DNA from: Chloroflexota bacterium
GTDB lineage: Bacteria; Chloroflexota; Anaerolineae; Aggregatilineales; UBA3940
Assembly: GCA_024643825.1 (NCBI GenBank)
Contig: JAHEME010000163.1
Coordinates: 1 to 6,670, forward strand
Direction: 5' to 3'
Length of the DNA stretch: 6,670 bases
In this document: positions 6,307 through 6,670 of the stretch, piece after piece
How the letters are laid out: each line of letters starts with the position of its first letter
Position numbering within the stretch: position 1 is the stretch's first letter
Notes under the pieces: generated by a model
The model's database searches: none
What the model was told of the DNA's origin: nothing
Seen by the model: the letters and a program-made list of their open reading frames with translations, nothing else
Program-made: the position numbers and the translations under genes

Positions 6307-6670
6307 ATGAGTGAGCTTGAACGTGCCCAGGCCCTTTTCTATGGACTGGCGCTTGGGGACGCCCTTGGTGGCCCCATTGAGTTTCTCCGTATGGAGAAGA
6401 TCGCCATCATTTATGGGGAAGATGGCATTCAGGAGCCGCCCTCTCCGGCAGTGATTACCGATGAAACTCAGACATCAGCGGCGATTGCGGAGGCTCTGGT
6501 AGAGGCAGGTCTCGAAGACCTCGACAGCGTAATGGATGCGATCTCCCGCAATCTGATTGCGTGGAGCAATTCGGCGGAGAATACACGCGCCCCCGGGCAC
6601 ACGGTAACGGAGGCCATTCGCACGCTGGAAGCGGGTGTCTCCTGGCGGGAAGCCGGGGTTGCTACGGCCA
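6307..6670 (+). CDS. ADP-ribosylglycohydrolase (DraG/ARH family), 3'-partial
   Basis: The first 121 codons of an ADP-ribosylglycohydrolase family protein run open to the window edge. Family members remove ADP-ribose from proteins or small molecules using two metal ions (Mg or Mn). The N-terminus carries the family signature GLALGDALGGPIEF (13-26). The metal-binding motif normally read as TDDT appears here as TDETQTS (51-57), so the second Asp is Glu. Further on, WSNSAENTRAPGHTV (86-100) matches the RAPG stretch seen in bacterial members. The second metal motif would lie beyond the window. The ATG is supported by GAGAGG 5 nt upstream and by the signature starting at residue 13, as is usual. 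The gene is divergent from the CoA-transferase-like gene across a 105-bp gap. No ADP-ribosyltransferase partner is visible here. The true activity is uncertain because the family is broad and includes members of unknown substrate. Confidence 0.88.
   Translation, partial: MSELERAQALFYGLALGDALGGPIEFLRMEKIAIIYGEDGIQEPPSPAVITDETQTSAAIAEALVEAGLEDLDSVMDAISRNLIAWSNSAENTRAPGHTVTEAIRTLEAGVSWREAGVATA

Noticed and set aside
1..6670. Mobile element, phage, CRISPR array, toxin-antitoxin or defence system
   Set aside because: No transposase, integrase, direct-repeat array or small paired genes were seen. The ADP-ribosylglycohydrolase could belong to a toxin-reversal pair, but no ADP-ribosyltransferase is visible.

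Overview
The window is about 6.7 kb of ordinary-looking bacterial chromosome with dense, intact genes of moderate GC content. There is no sign of a phage, an insertion sequence, a CRISPR array or an RNA gene. The mix of genes fits Chloroflexota (for example a Ktedonobacteria, Anaerolineae or Herpetosiphon-like lineage). These are a large FtsH with a proline-rich tail, a bacterial Ser/Thr kinase with an HCD catalytic loop, a class I CoA-transferase subunit and a DraG-type ADP-ribosylglycohydrolase. This assignment is an inference from protein character only and is moderate at best.

Layout from left to right: (1) a plus-strand acyl-CoA ligase, cut at its 5' end by the window edge, ending at 1572; (2) a perfect 19-bp inverted repeat (1586-1630) between convergent genes, probably a shared terminator; (3) ftsH on the minus strand (1643-3580), starting at GTG behind a good Shine-Dalgarno sequence, with a strong sigma70-type promoter and a foldable leader in the 143-bp gap upstream; (4) a minus-strand Ser/Thr protein kinase with a single C-terminal membrane anchor (3724-4890); (5) a minus-strand YbgC-like hotdog thioesterase (4921-5358); (6) a minus-strand class I CoA-transferase beta-subunit-like protein (5368-6201); (7) a 105-bp divergent intergenic region with candidate promoters and several short inverted repeats; (8) a plus-strand ADP-ribosylglycohydrolase, starting at 6307 and cut by the right edge.

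The three minus-strand genes 6201->3724 are tightly spaced (9 and 30 nt gaps) and look like one transcription unit: CoA-transferase-like protein, thioesterase, kinase. ftsH follows in the same direction but has its own promoter. The ligase, the CoA-transferase-like protein and the thioesterase all act on acyl-CoA thioesters, so part of the window has a CoA-metabolism theme. The kinase, FtsH and ADP-ribosylglycohydrolase are regulatory or quality-control proteins, and nothing in the sequence ties them to that chemistry.

I did not find a clearly new biological system. The points most worth checking are the CoA-transferase beta-like subunit, which has no partner subunit beside it and lacks the usual catalytic-glutamate motif; its operon with a thioesterase and a membrane-anchored kinase; a near-identical 12-nt extended -10 element upstream of both this operon and ftsH; and a TDET variant of the metal-binding motif in the ADP-ribosylglycohydrolase.
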